Source of the DNA: Arenicola marina
Taxonomy: Eukaryota > Annelida > Polychaeta > Arenicolidae
Length of the DNA stretch: 64,000 nt
Assembly (NCBI GenBank): GCA_964019135.1
Contig: OZ025250.1
Span: 45,601,174 to 45,665,173 of the forward strand
Reading direction: 5' to 3'
The stretch's first letter is position 1. Each line of letters opens with the position of its first letter. The notes beneath the pieces were generated by a model, which saw nothing but the letters and a program-made list of their open reading frames with translations, searched no databases and had not been told where the DNA came from. Positions 1 to 12,562 of this stretch are shown piece by piece. The position numbers were made by a program, and so were the translations under genes.

Positions 1-3000
1 ACCGGTACCCCCCGACCTGCCCCAACCATTACAACAGCCCAATCGGGGCAACTCTGATCTACCCCAACCGGTACCCCCCCGACCTGCCCCAACCATTACA
101 ACACCCACCTAGCCCAATCGGGGCCACTCTGACCTACCCCAACCAGTAACACTCAGACCTACTCCAACTGCTACCACTATCGACCTACCCCAACCGCTAC
201 GACTCCGACCTACCCCAACTGGTACCACACCGACCTACCCCAACTGCTACGACTCCGACCTACCCCAACTGGTACCACACCGACCTACCCGAACCGCTAC
301 CACTCCGACCTACCCCAACCGCTACCACTCCGACCCACCCCAACCGGCACCACTCCGACCCACCCCAACCGGCACCACTCCGACCTACTCTAACCGGTAC
401 CACTCCAATCAACCTCGAAAATTACCATTATAACCTACCCCAACCGGACCACTCCAACCAACCCCAACTGGTACAACTCTCGACCTACCCGAACCGGCAC
501 CAAACCGACATAGCCTAACCGGTACCACTCTAACCTACAACGAAAGGTACCATTCCGACCTACCTCAAACGTTACCACTACCACCTACCCCAACCGGCAC
601 CACTCTCACCCTACACGAAACGGTATCATTCCGACCTACCCCAACCTGTACCACTCTGACCTACCCCAACCTGTACCACTCCAACCTACCCCAACCGGCA
701 CCACTCCGACCTACTCCAACCGGTACCACCCCGACCTACCCCAAACTGTACCACTCCGACCTACCCCAACCTGTACCACTCCGACCTACCCGCTCCAATA
801 CCACTCCAAACTACCCCAACCGGGATCACACCCACCTACCCCAATCGGGGCCACTCGGACCTACCGCAACCTGTAGTACTCTGACCTACCCCAACCTGTA
901 ACATTCCGATCCACCCCAACCAGTACCACTCTGACGTACTCCCAATCGGTGCCACTCTGACCTACCCCAACCTGTAACAATTCGACCTACCCCAACCGGC
1001 ACCATTCCGACCTACCCCAATTAGTACCACTCCAACATATCCCAACCAGTACCACTCCGATGTATTCCAACCGGTAACACTCCCACCTACGACAACCGGC
1101 AGCACTCTCTCCCTACCCCAAACAGCACCACTAAGTTCTACTCCAACCTGTACGGCACCGACCTAACCCAACCGGTACCCTACCATTTACCCCAACCGGT
1201 AATACTCTCGCCTTACCCCAACCGGTACCCTACCACCAAACACAACCGGCACCACCCTCGCCCTACACCAACCAGTATCACTTTGACCTACCTCAACCGG
1301 AACCAGTCCGAACTACCCAAACCGGTACCACTTTCGCCCTACCCAAACCGGTACCACTCTAACCTACTACAACAATCACAACTCTGACCTACCTCAACCG
1401 GTACTAATCCGAACTACCCAAACCGGTACCACTCTCGCCTACCCCGACCCGTACCACTTTCGCCCTACCCCAACCAGTATCACTCCGACCTACCAAACCA
1501 ACCGGTACCACTCCAACCTACACCAAACGGTACCACTCTCGCCCTACCCCAAATTGTACCACTCTCGCCCTACCCCAACCGGTATCACCCCGACCTACCC
1601 AAACCGGTACCACTCCCACCTACCCCAACCGGTATCACACCCACCTACCCAAACCGGTACAACTCCCACCTACCCCAACCGGTACCACTCTCGCCCTACC
1701 CCAACTGGTACCATTCCGACCTACCCCAACCGGTACCACTCTCGCCCTACCCCAACCGGCACCACTCCGACCAACCCCAACCGGTACCAGTCCGACCTAC
1801 CCCAACCGGTGCTTCTCTCGCCTTACCCCAACCGTTACCTATCCGACCTACCCCAACCGGCACTACACCGACCTACCCCAACCTGTACCAAAGCGACCTA
1901 TCCCAACCGGCACAACACCGACCTACCCCAACCTGTACCAAAGCGACCTATCCCAACCGGCACAACACCGACCTACACCAACCTGTACCAATCAGCCCTA
2001 CCCCAACTGACACGACACCGACCTACCGCAACCGGTACCACTCTGACATCCCATGAACCAGTACCACTCCGACCTACCCCAACCGGTACCACGCCCCACC
2101 TACCCCATCTAGTACCCCTCCGACCTGCCCCGACCGGTACCACTCCAACCTACCCCAGCCGGTACCACACAGACCTACCCCAACTTGTACCACACCGACC
2201 TAGCCCAACTGGTATGACACCGACCTAACCCAACCAGTACCACCCCGACCTACCCCAATCGGTACCAGTCTGACCTACCACACCCGGCACCACTCTCGCC
2301 CTACACAAACCAGTATCACTCCGACCTAGCCCAACCTGTATCACCCCGAACTTCCCCAACCGGTACCACTGCCACCTACCACAAGCGGCACCACTCCGAC
2401 CTACCCCAACCGGTACCCTACCACCTACCACAACCGGCACCACTCTCGCCCTACACCAACCAGTATCACTCTAACCTACCCAAATCGGTACCACTCTGAG
2501 CTGCCACAACAAGCTCCACCCTGACCTACCCTAACCGGTACCAATCCGACCTACCTACCCACACCGGTACCACTCTCGCCCTACCCGAACCTGTACCACT
2601 CCGGTCTACCCCGACCGGTACCACTCCCACCTACCCCAACCGGTGCCCTTCTGGCCCTACCCCAACCGGTACCAATCCGACCTACCATAACCTGTACCAA
2701 TCCAACCTATCCCAACCGGCACCACTCCGACCTACCCCAACGGGTACCACTCCGACCTACCCTAACCTGTACCACTCCGACCTACCCCAACCAGTACCCT
2801 TCCAAACTACCCCAACCGGTACCACTCTCGCCCTACACCAACCTGTATCAATCCGACCTACCCCAAACGGTACCACTCTCGCCCTACCCCGACCGGTACC
2901 ATTCCGACCTACCCCAGCCGGGACCACTCCAACCCACCCCAACTGGTACCACTCTCGACCTACCCCATCCGGTATCACACCGACCTACCCCAACCAGTAC

Positions 3001-3674
3001 CACTCCGACCTTTCCCAACCGGTACCACTCTGACCTACCCCCACCCTGTACCAAACCGACCTACCCCAACCTTTATTAAACCGACCTACCCCAACCAGTA
3101 CCACTCCGACCTACCCCAACCGGTGCCACTCCGACCTACCCCAACCGGTACCACTCCGACCTGCCCCAACCGGTACCACTCCGGGTTGCCTCGACCCAAA
3201 CCAATCCGACCTACCCCAACCGGTACCACTCTGAACTTCCCAAACCGGTACCACTCATATATACCATAACCGGCACCACTCCGATCAGCACCAACCGGTA
3301 CCATTACCACCTACCCCAACCAGCACCACTGTCACCCTACACGGACCGGTATCATTCCGACCTACCCCAACCGGTAACACTCCGACCTACCCCAACCTGT
3401 ATCACTCTGACCTACCCCAACCTGTACCAATCCAACCTACCCCAACCGGCACCACTCCGACCTACCCCAACTGGTACCACTCCGACCTACCCCAACCGGT
3501 ACCTTTCTGACCTACCCCAACCGGTACCACTCCGACCTACCCCAACCGGTACCACTCCGACCTACCCCAACCGGTACCACTCCGACCTACCCCAACCGGT
3601 ACCACTCTGACCTACCCCAACCGTTACCACTCCAACCAACCCCAACCGTTACCCCCCTCCCCCGACCTACCCCA
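1..3674. repeat. Higher-order repeat copy A in 25-bp array
   Basis: The block starting at position 1 recurs at 3675 with the same order of unit variants, for example the GCCCAATCGGGG variant units at the start of each copy. The offset is 3,674 bp up to about 1500 and 3,118 bp after about 2060. Copy A therefore has a 556-bp segment (about 1505-2060) that copy B lacks. The rest is nearly identical, which points to a recent large duplication. Confidence 0.9.
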
Positions 3675-6600
3675 ACCGGTACCCCCCGACCTGCCCCAAC
3701 CATTACAACAGCCCAATCGGGGCAACTCTGATCTACCCCAACCGGTACCCCCCCGACCTGCCCCAACCATTACAACACCCACCTAGCCCAATCGGGGCCA
3801 CTCTGACCTACCCCAACCTGTAACACTCAGACCTACTTCAACTGCTACCACTATCGACCTACCCCAACCGCTACGACTCCGACCTACCCCAACTGGTACC
3901 ACACCGACCTACCCCAACTGCTACGACTCCGACCTACCCCAACTGGTACCACACCGACCTACCCGAACCGCTACCACTCCGACCTACCCCAACCGCTACC
4001 ACTCCGACCCACCCCAACCGGCACCACTCCGACCCACCCCAACCGGCACCACTCCGACCTACTCTAACCGGTACCACTCCAATCAACCTCGAAAAGTACC
4101 ATTATAACCTACCCCAACCGGACCACTCCAACCAACCCCAACTGGTACAACTCTCGACCTACCCGAACCGGCACCAAACCGACATAGCCTAACCGGTACC
4201 ACTCCAACCTACAACGAAAGGTACCATTCCGACCTACCTCAAACGTTACCACTACCACCTACCCCAACCGGCACCACTCTCACCCTACACGAAACGGTAT
4301 CATTCCGACCTACCCCAACCTGTACCACTCTGACCTACCCCAACCTGTACCACTCCAACCTACCCCAACCGGCACCACTCCGACCTACTCCAACCGGTAC
4401 CACCCCGACCTACCCCAAACTGTACCACTCCGACCTACCCCAACCTGTACCACTCCGACCTACCCGCTCCAATACCACTCCAAACTACCCCAACCGGGAT
4501 CACACCCACCTACCCCAATCGGGGCCACTCGGACCTACCGCAACCTGTAGTACTCTGACCTACCCCAACCTGTAACATTCCGATCCACCCCAACCAGTAC
4601 CACTCTGACGTACTCCCAATCGGTGCCACTCTGACCTACCCCAACCTGTAACAATTCGACCTACCCCAACCGGCACCATTCCGACCTACCCCAATTAGTA
4701 CCACTCCAACATATCCCAACCAGTACCACTCCGATGTATTCCAACCGGTAACACTCCCACCTACGACAACCGGCAGCACTCTCTCCCTACCCCAAACAGC
4801 ACCACTAAGTTCTACTCCAACCTGTACGGCACCGACCTAACCCAACCGGTACCCTACCATTTACCCCAACCGGTAATACTCTCGCCCTACCCCAACCGGT
4901 ACCCTACCACCAAACACAACCGGCACCACCCTCGCCCTACACCAACCAGTATCACTTTGACCTACCTCAACCGGAACCAGTCCGAACTACCCAAACCGGT
5001 ACCACTTTCGCCCTACCCAAACCGGTACCACTCTAACCTACTACAACAATCACAACTCTGACCTACCTCAACCGGTACCAATCCGAACTACCCAAACCGG
5101 TACCACTCTCGCCTACCCCGACCCGTACCACTTTCGCCCTACCCCAACCAGTATCACTCCGACCTACCAAACCAACCACTACCACTCCGACCTACCCCAA
5201 CCGGTACCACGCCCCACCTACCCCACCTAGTACCCCTCCGACCTGCCCCGACCGGTACCACTCCAACCTACCCCAGCCGGTACCACACAGACCTACCCCA
5301 ACTTGTACCACACCGACCTAGCCCAACTGGTATGACACCGACCTAACCCAACCAGTACCACCCCGACCTACCCCAATCGGTACCACTCTGACCTACCACA
5401 CCCGGCACCACTCTCGCCCTACACAAACCAGTATCACTCCGACCTAGCCCAACCTGTATCACCCCGAACTTCCCCAACCGGTACCACTGCCACCTACCAC
5501 AAGCGGCACCACTCCGACCTACCCCAACCGGTACCCTACCACCTACCACAACCGGCACCACTCTCGCCCTACACCAACCAGTATCACTCTAACCTACCCA
5601 AATCGGTACCACTCTGAGCTGCCACAACAAGCTCCACCCTGACCTACCCTAACCGGTACCAATCCGACCTACCTACCCACACCGGTACCACTCTCGCCCT
5701 ACCCGAACCTGTACCACTCCGGTCTACCCCGACCGGTACCACTCCCACCTACCCCAACCGGTGCCTTTCTGGCCCTACCCCAACCGGTACCAATCCGACC
5801 TACCATAACCTGTACCAATCCAACCTATCCCAACCGGCACCACTCCGACCTACCCCAACGGGTACCACTCCGACCTACCCCAACCTGTACCACTCCGACC
5901 TACCCCAACCAGTACCCTTCCAAACTACCCCAACCGGTACCACTCTCGCCCTACACCAACCTGTATCAATCCGACCTACCCCAAACGGTACCACTCTCGC
6001 CCTACCCCGACCGGTACCATTCCGACCTACCCCAGCCGGGACCACTCCAACCCACCCCAACTGGTACCACTCTCGACCTACCCCATCCGGTATCACACCG
6101 ACCTACCCCAACCAGTACCACTCCGACCTTTCCCAACCGGTACCACTCTGACCTACCCCCACCCTGTACCAAACCGACCTACCCCAACCTTTATTAAACC
6201 GACCTACCCCAACCAGTACCACTCCGACCTACCCCAACCGGTGCCACTCCGACCTACCCCAACCGGTACCACTCCGACCTGCCCCAACCGGTACCACTCC
6301 GGGTTGCCTCGACCCAAACCAATCCGACCTACCCCAACCGGTACCACTCTGAACTTCCCAAACCGGTACCACTCATATATACCATAACCGGCACCACTCC
6401 GATCAGCACCAACCGGTACCATTACCACCTACCCCAACCAGCACCACTGTCACCCTACACGGACCGGTATCATTCTGACCTACCCCAACCGGTAACACTC
6501 CGACCTACCCCAACCTGTATCACTCTGACCTACCCCAACCTGTACCAATCCAACCTACCCCAACCGGCACCACTCCGACCTACCCCAACTGGTACCACTC

Positions 6601-6750
6601 CGACCTACCCCAACCGGTACCTTTCTGACCTACCCCAACCGGTACCACTCCGACCTACCCCAACCGGTACCACTCCGACCTACCCCAACCGGTACCACTC
6701 CGACCTACCCCAACCGGTACCACTCTGACCTACCCCAACCGTTACCACTC
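3675..6750. repeat. Higher-order repeat copy B, 556 bp shorter
   Basis: This is the second copy of the block at 1-3674. Differences seen are single bases and the loss of the segment equal to 1505-2060; the junction lies near 5173, where the text passes from a degenerate AACCAACC unit to regular units. After about 6740 the unit order departs from copy A and the array decays into unique DNA. Confidence 0.88.
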
Positions 6751-7057
6751 CGACCTACCCCAAACGGTACCACTCCGGGTTGCCTCGACCCAAACCACTC
6801 CGACCTACCCCAACCGGTACCAGTCCGAATTGCCTCGACCCAAACCACTCCGACCGAAACAAGTCATTTCTTTTCCTTTTTAACCGACCGACCGACTTAT
6901 TGTGCTGGTCTCTTAGTCATGAAGAACGTGTCATTTTACCGGAATGTTACCCTCTCTCGTCTAATGAAACATGATGCAGAAAAATGTCTATATATAAAAC
7001 AACAGCACGCCTTCTAAGCTTGAATGGTCGTAATGGGCTTCAGGGTGTTATACTTAC

Positions 7058-7895
7058 CTGTTTAGTTCATATTGGATAACGTCAATCTCAGGTCTGCTCG
7101 CAGGGTCAAAGTGACAGCACCGTTGGTATAGGACACCCAGACCAGTCTCATCCGCTAGGCGCTTGTATCTGTCCGACCCTTTGGGCAACCGTCTGGCAGC
7201 AATCCTCGCCTTCAGGGCCTCGTCTTGATTACCTTGGCTTGGCAGGTCCAGGTCCCATGGCAACATGATATCAGGAGAGAGCAGGCAGAATATGATCATA
7301 CCACAGCTCCAAACATCGATTCGTTTTAAAGCTGTGATGCCTGACGATTCCAAGGAGCCCATGATTTGTTCCGGTGAGAAAAAACGTCGTGTTCCTCGGT
7401 GAACACGGTCAGTGTTCTCATGTGGCACAGATTCAGTTTGGAGGTTAGGTGCCCTACTTTCACCAAAGTCGGCCAGCTTAAAGGTAAACAAATGTCCCGT
7501 ATTTGTTACCAGAATGTTAGCCGGCTTCATATCTCTATGGCATATGTCTTTATGGTGAAGGAAAGCCAGCCCTGTAACAACGTCAAATGCTGCTTTGTGA
7601 AGCACCCGCCGCTTCACTCCAATTCCTTCGACGAGATTGGTTCGTTCCAAAACTTCAAGTAATTCTGCCAGGGTGCTGCCTTTGCAATGGCCATGGACAT
7701 TAAGTTGCTCCAAATTAAACTCCATGTATTCCATAATAGGACTGAAGCTTTTGGGCTCTATGTACAATGCCAGCATATTTACAATATTTGGGTGCTTAAT
7801 CGTACTGAGTATTTTAGTCTCCTTTGCGAACAACTTGACTTGATCGAGGTCGTACTTGGAGGCCAACATTCGCTTAGTCACGACTCGGGAACCAT
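7058..7895 (-). CDS. Ser/Thr protein kinase, exon carrying most of the catalytic domain
   Basis: This exon encodes about 279 residues from subdomain II to XI of a eukaryotic protein kinase, which would transfer phosphate from ATP to Ser/Thr. Visible motifs in order are VVTKRM (ATP-binding Lys), the E of FAKETKIL (helix C), HRDMKPANIL (catalytic loop, Ser/Thr type), DFGESR (metal binding), SPEQI in place of APE, DVWSCG (subdomain IX) and SRPEI (subdomain XI). All catalytic residues are present, so an active enzyme is predicted. The 5' edge is an acceptor (TTATATTCAG then ATGG) at 7896/7895 and the 3' edge a donor (AACAG then GTAAGT) at 7058/7057. The frame joins to the upstream exon without a break. 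The next exon is not visible and must lie in or beyond the array at 1-6855. The family cannot be named; it looks like a diverged TKL/RIPK-type or lineage-specific kinase. Confidence 0.9.
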
Positions 7896-8064
7896 CTGAA
7901 TATAATTGACGTACACATGCGTTTACAGATAATCCAGTATGCTAATATCTAATCCAAATATATTATCAAAAGATCATATTGCGAATATGTTACTTTGCCG
8001 GACAGCTTTCAGTCGAATTCAACTTCTAAGGCTCGTGAGATTTCAGTGGCTGGGTTCGACTTAC
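7896..8064 (-). other. Intron of the kinase gene
   Basis: This 169-bp intron runs from donor GTAAGT (complement of 8064 downward) to acceptor TTATATTCAG (complement at 7896). Removing it joins the codon split after LKS to DGSRVVTKRM, restoring an unbroken kinase frame across subdomains I and II. It is AT-rich as expected. Confidence 0.85.
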
Positions 8065-8227
8065 CTGACTTAAGAGTGCCTATAATGACTTGTCCATAGC
8101 CCCCTTTGGCAATCACACGCTCTTCCGTGATGTCTTGGCGTTCCAGGACAGCAATGCCAGCTCGCTCCATGTTCTGTCGCAAGTCCGTCCTCATCGATTC
8201 TAAATCCCCCATCACGGTAGGTTTTAT
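8065..8227 (-). CDS. Ser/Thr protein kinase, exon with the glycine-rich loop
   Basis: This exon encodes the N-terminal edge of the kinase domain. It reads through an amphipathic stretch (MRTDLRQNMERAGIAVLERQ) into ITEERVIAKGGYGQVIIGTL, the ATP-binding glycine loop with AKGGYG instead of GxGxxG. The 3' end is a strong donor (TCAG then GTAAGT). The 5' end is uncertain. An in-frame ATG lies at 8212-8210, but an acceptor-like TTATTTGCCAG ends at 8228 and the frame stays open to it, so this may be an internal exon with more coding sequence upstream. No such upstream exon was found in the repeat-rich DNA above 8228. Confidence 0.8.
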
Positions 8228-8299
8228 CTGGCAAATAAGTCTACACCTCTTGTATTTCTAATATCAAAATATGAAATAATTGCTCCCGTATAAGGTTGC

Positions 8300-9470
8300 C
8301 TGTCATATAGAGGATACACAGAGAATGGAAGTGCTAAGAGATGACAAACAAAGAATGCGAGGACCATGATAAGGAAAGGATGGAATAACAATATCCTCCA
8401 GATATAAGGGGACGGGAGAGCCAGAAGAGGATGAGAAGCGGACGGGAGTGCCAGAAGGGCATAAGAAGAGAATGGCGGTGTCACGAGAGGATAGGTCCTG
8501 GGATGGAATGAGAATGTCTGGGGAGTGTAAAAACGGAATGAGAGTGCCAGGAAGGATAACATTGGAATAAAGAGCCATTAGAGAACAATGAGGGAGTGTT
8601 AGGAGAGGTTACCGAGAGTGCCAAGAGAGGACAATCAGGGAATAAGTGTGCATGAAGAAGATACAAAGGGAATGGGAAAATCAGGAGAGGATAACGCGGG
8701 AATGGGAGTGCCAGGAGAAAATACAGAAGGACTGGATGTTCCATCACAGGTTAAGGAGGGAATGGGAGTCATATAAAAGGCGATGACAATGAGGGAATGA
8801 GAAGGCCAGGAGAGGATACGCAGGGAATAAGAGCGCCAGTAGATAATAAGGAGAGAGTGGGAATGTCAGGAGATGGTGAGGAGGGAAAGAGAGAGCAAGG
8901 AGAGGACAAGGAGGGAATGAGAAGACGGGAGAGGAAAAAAAGGGAATGGGAGTGCCAGGAGAGGATGAGGAGGGAACGAGGGTGCCAAGATAGGGTAACA
9001 TGGAAATGAGCATGTTATGCGAGGGCACAGGAGTGTCATTAGAGGATAAGGACGCAATAGGAGTGATAGGAAAGGTTACGGGGCAACGAGAATGGCAGGA
9101 GAGGTAGCAACAGGCAAGTTAAGTGCCAGGAGAGGATACAGAGGGAATGGGTGTGCCAGAAGAGGATACGCAGGGACTGCGAGAGCCAGGAGGGAATGGA
9201 AGTGTTAGGACAGGTAACGGACGGAAAGGGAGTGCCAGGAGAGGAAACGAGGGGAAGGATCAGGAGAAATGAGTGACATGAGAGGCTGATCAGGGAATAA
9301 GAGAGCCAAGAGAGAAGAAAGAGTGAATGGAAGTATCAGGAGTAGGTAAGAAGGGAAGGTGGGTGCCAGGAGTGGGTAGGGAGGGAATGGGTGTACCAGG
9401 TTAAGCAGGGAACAAGAGTGTTAGGAGAGGACCAGCAGGGAATAAGAGTGCCAGGAGAGGACAAGGTAGA
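8300..9470. repeat. Degenerate GA-rich minisatellite
   Basis: Diverged copies of a roughly 25-30-bp unit built on GAGTGCCAGGAGAGGATA and GGGAATG fill this stretch. The plus strand is purine rich. Units become more regular toward the 42-bp array that follows. Several ORFs on the minus strand read as PLLALPFP-type repeats and are translation of the repeat only. Confidence 0.85.
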
Positions 9471-11945
9471 GAACAAGCAGGGCATAAGAGTGGCAGGAGA
9501 GGACAAGGGAGAGGACAAGCAGGGCATAAGAGTGGCAGGAGAGGACAAGGGAGAGGACAAGCAGGGCATAAGAGTGGCAGGAGAGGACAAGCAGGGCATG
9601 AGAGTGGCAGGAGTGGACAGGGGGGAGGACAAGCAGGGCATAAGAGTGGCAAGTGAGGACAAGGGGGAGGATAAGCAGGGCATAAGAGTGGCAGGAGAGG
9701 ACAAGCAGGGCATGAGAGTGGCAGGAGAGGACAGGGGGGAGGACAAGCAGGGCATGAGAGTGGCAGGAGAGGACAAAGGAGAGAACAAGCAGGGCATAAG
9801 AGTGGCAGGAGAGGACAAGGGAGAGGACAAGCAGGGCATAACAGGGGCAGGAGAGGACAAGGGAGAGGACAAGCAGGGCATAAGAGTGGCAGGAGAGGAC
9901 AAGGGAGAGGACAAGCAGGGCATAAGAGTGGCAGGAGAGGACAAGGGAGAGGACAAGCAGGGCATAAGAGTGGCAAGTGAGGACAAAGGAGAGAACAAGC
10001 AGGGCATAAGAGTGGCAGGAGAGGACAAGGGAGAGGACAAGCAGGGCATAAGAGTGGCAAGAGAGGACAAGTTGGAGGACAAGCAGGGCATAAGAGTGGC
10101 AGGAGAGGACAAGGGGGAGGACAAGCAGGGCATGAGAGTGGCAGGAGGGGACAAGGGGGAGGATAAGCAGGGCATGAGAGTGGCAAGTGAGGACAAGGGG
10201 GAGGACAAGCAGGGCATAAGAGTGGCAAGAGAGGACAAGTTGGAGGACAAGCAGGGCATAAGAGTGGCAGGAGAGGACAGGGGGGAGGACAAGCAGGGCA
10301 TAAGAGTGGCAGGAGAGGACAAGGGGGAGGACAAGCAGGGCATGAGAGTGGCAGGAGGGGACAAGGGGGAGGATAAGCAGGGCATGAGAGTGGCAAGTGA
10401 GGACAAGGGGGAGGACAAGCAGGGCATAAGAGTGGCAAGAGAGGACAAGTTGGAGGACAAGCAGGGCATAAGAGTGGCAGGAGAGGACAAGGGGGAGGAC
10501 AAGCAGGGCATGAGAGTGGCAGGAGGGGACAAGGGGGAGGATAAGCAGGGCATGAGAGTGGCAAGTGAGGACAAGGGGGAGGACAAGCAGGGCATAAGAG
10601 TGGCAAGAGAGGACAAGTTGGAGGACAAGCAGGGCATAAGAGTGGCAGGAGAGGACAAGGGGGAGGACAAGCAGGGCATAAGAGTGGCAGGAGAGGACAA
10701 GGGGGAGGACAAGCAGGGCATAAGAGTGGCAGGAGAGGACAAGGGGGAGGACAAGCAGGGCATAAGAGTGGCAGGAGAGGACAAGGGGGAGGACAAGCAG
10801 GGCATAAGAGTGGCAGGAGAGGACAAGGGGGAGGACAAGCAGGGCATAAGAGTGGCAGGAGAGGACAAGGGGGAGGACAAGCAGGGCATAAGAGTGGCAG
10901 GAGAGGACAAGGGAGAGAACAAGCAGGGCATAAGAGTGGCAGGAGAGGACAAGGGAGAGGACAAGCAGGGCATAAGAGTGGCAGGAGAGGACAAGGGAGA
11001 GGACAAGCAGGGCATAAGAGTGGCAGGAGAGGACAAGGGAGAGGACAAGCAGGGCATAAGAGTGGCAGGAGAGGACAAGGGAGAGGACAAGCAGGGCATA
11101 AGAGTGGCAGGAGAGGACAAGGGGGAGGACAAGCAGGGCATAAGAGTAGCAGGAGAGGAGAAGGGAGAGGGCAAGCAGGGCATAAGAGTGGCAGGAGAGG
11201 ACAAGGGGGAGGACAAGCAGGGCATAAGAGTGGCAGGAGAGGACAAGGGGGAGGACAAGCAGGGCATAAGAGTGGCAGGAGAGGACAAGGGAGAGGACAA
11301 GCAGGGCATAAGAGTGGCAGTAGAGGACAAGGGAGAGGACAAGCAGGGCATAAGAGTGGCAGTAGAGGACAAGGGAGAGGACAAGCAGGGCATAAGAGTG
11401 GCAGGAGAGGACAAGGGAGAGGACAAGCAGGGCATAAGAGTGGCAGGAGAGGACAAGGGGGAGGACAAGCAGGGCATAAGAGTGGCAGGAGAGGGCAAGG
11501 GAGAGGACAAGCAGGGCATAAGAGTGGCAGGAGAGGACAAGGGGGAGGACAAGCAGGGCATAAGAGTGGCAGGAGAGGGCAAGGGGGAGGACAAGCAGGG
11601 CATAAGAGTGGCAGGAGAGGACAAGGGGGAGGACAAGCAGGGCATAAGAGTGGCAGGAGAGGGCAAGGGGGAGGACAAGCAGGGCATAAGAGTGGCAGGA
11701 GAGGGCAAGGGGGAGGACAAGCAGGGCATAAGAGTGGCAGGAGAGGACAAGGGGGAGGACAAGCAGGGCATAAGAGTGGCAGGAGAGGGCAAGGGGGAGG
11801 ACAAGCAGGGCATAAGAGTGGCAGGAGAGGGCAAGGGGGAGGACAAGCAGGGCATAAGAGTGGCAGGAGAGGACAAGGGGGAGGACAAGCAGGGCATAAG
11901 AGTGGCAGGAGAGGAGAAGGGAGAGGACAAGCAGGACATACGAGT
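9470..11945. repeat. 42-bp minisatellite array
   Basis: About 58 units of 42 bp, each made of GCAGGGCATAAGAGTGGCAG, then GAGAGGACAAGG, then a short GGGAGGACAA segment. Some units lack part of the second half. Because 42 is a multiple of 3, frames persist along the array: a plus-strand ORF of 880 codons (9391-12033, repeating GEDKQGIRVA) and a minus-strand ORF of 948 codons (9336-12182, repeating SSPATLMPCL) overlap almost fully. The unit shares GTGCCAGGAGAGGATAAG-like sequence with the 30-bp and 59-bp arrays elsewhere, so it is likely a derived form. No domain, signal peptide or splice evidence supports a protein. Confidence 0.93.
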
Positions 11946-12206
11946 GCCAGGGTGGGGTGAGGAAAGAATGAAAATGCCAGCAGAGGTTAAACGGGGAATG
12001 TCAGTACCAGGTGAAGGCAATAAGGGAATATGAGTGCAAGAAAGGGCGAGAAGAGAATGTTTCAGGAGAGGGTAAGCAGGGCAGCAGTCATGCTTCGGAG
12101 CTGAGAGACAACACGTCTTGCGTGTCAGGTATGGGAATGCCAGATGTGATAATAGTTCATGTGATGGTGAGATGTTGCCCATGAATATGATTAACGGGTA
12201 ACCTGC
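11946..12206. other. Spacer between arrays
   Basis: A short stretch with a few decayed GA-rich units (to about 12080) and then unique sequence. No gene or element is recognised in it. Confidence 0.6.
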
Positions 12207-12480
12207 CTGGTGGCACCCCTACCCTGGTGGTACCCCTACCCTGATGGCACCCCTACCCTGGTGGCACCCCTACCCTGGTGGCACCCCTACCCTGGTGGCA
12301 CCCCTACCCTGGTGGCACGCCTACCCTGGTGGCACCCCTACCCTGGTGGCACCCCTACCCTGGTGGCACCCCTATCCTGGTGGCACTCCCACCCTGGTGG
12401 CACCCCTACCCTGGTGGCACCCCTACCCTGGTGGTACCCCTACCCTGGTGGCACCCCTACCCTGGTGGCACCCCTACCAG
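12207..12480. repeat. 17-bp minisatellite array
   Basis: About 16 units of 17 bp with sequence CCTGGTGGCACCCCTAC, nearly perfect. All three plus frames are open through it because no frame of the unit holds a stop, giving the 81- to 101-codon APLPWWHPYPGG-type ORFs, which are translation of the repeat. Confidence 0.95.
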
Positions 12481-12562
12481 ACAGGTTAACAACGATCACT
12501 CTGTCACACTGAGGGTAACAATTAATATAGTAATTTGAAACGTTATTTAAACCAATTTAATA

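Larger units (their letters stand above)
1..6855. repeat. 25-bp minisatellite array with higher-order duplication
   Basis: The sequence is built from 25-bp units with the core CCCCAACCGGTACCACTCC preceded by GACCTA; spacing measured around 3484, 3509 and 3534 is exactly 25. The core contains the overlapping palindromes ACCGGT and GGTACC. Units are most uniform near 3480-3620 and 6600-6720 and more diverged elsewhere. Because 25 is not a multiple of 3, short ORFs rotate through all frames (a 224-codon one at 1554-2228); they read as repeated TYPNRYHS-like or WYRLG-like strings and are not believable genes. The array ends where sequence becomes unique near 6855. Confidence 0.95.

Noticed and set aside
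1554-2228. 224-codon proline/threonine-rich ORF
   Set aside because: It is translation of the 25-bp array; the same frame does not survive in the duplicate copy.
7399-7899. Plus-strand ORFs of 68-87 codons
   Set aside because: They lie antisense to the kinase exon.
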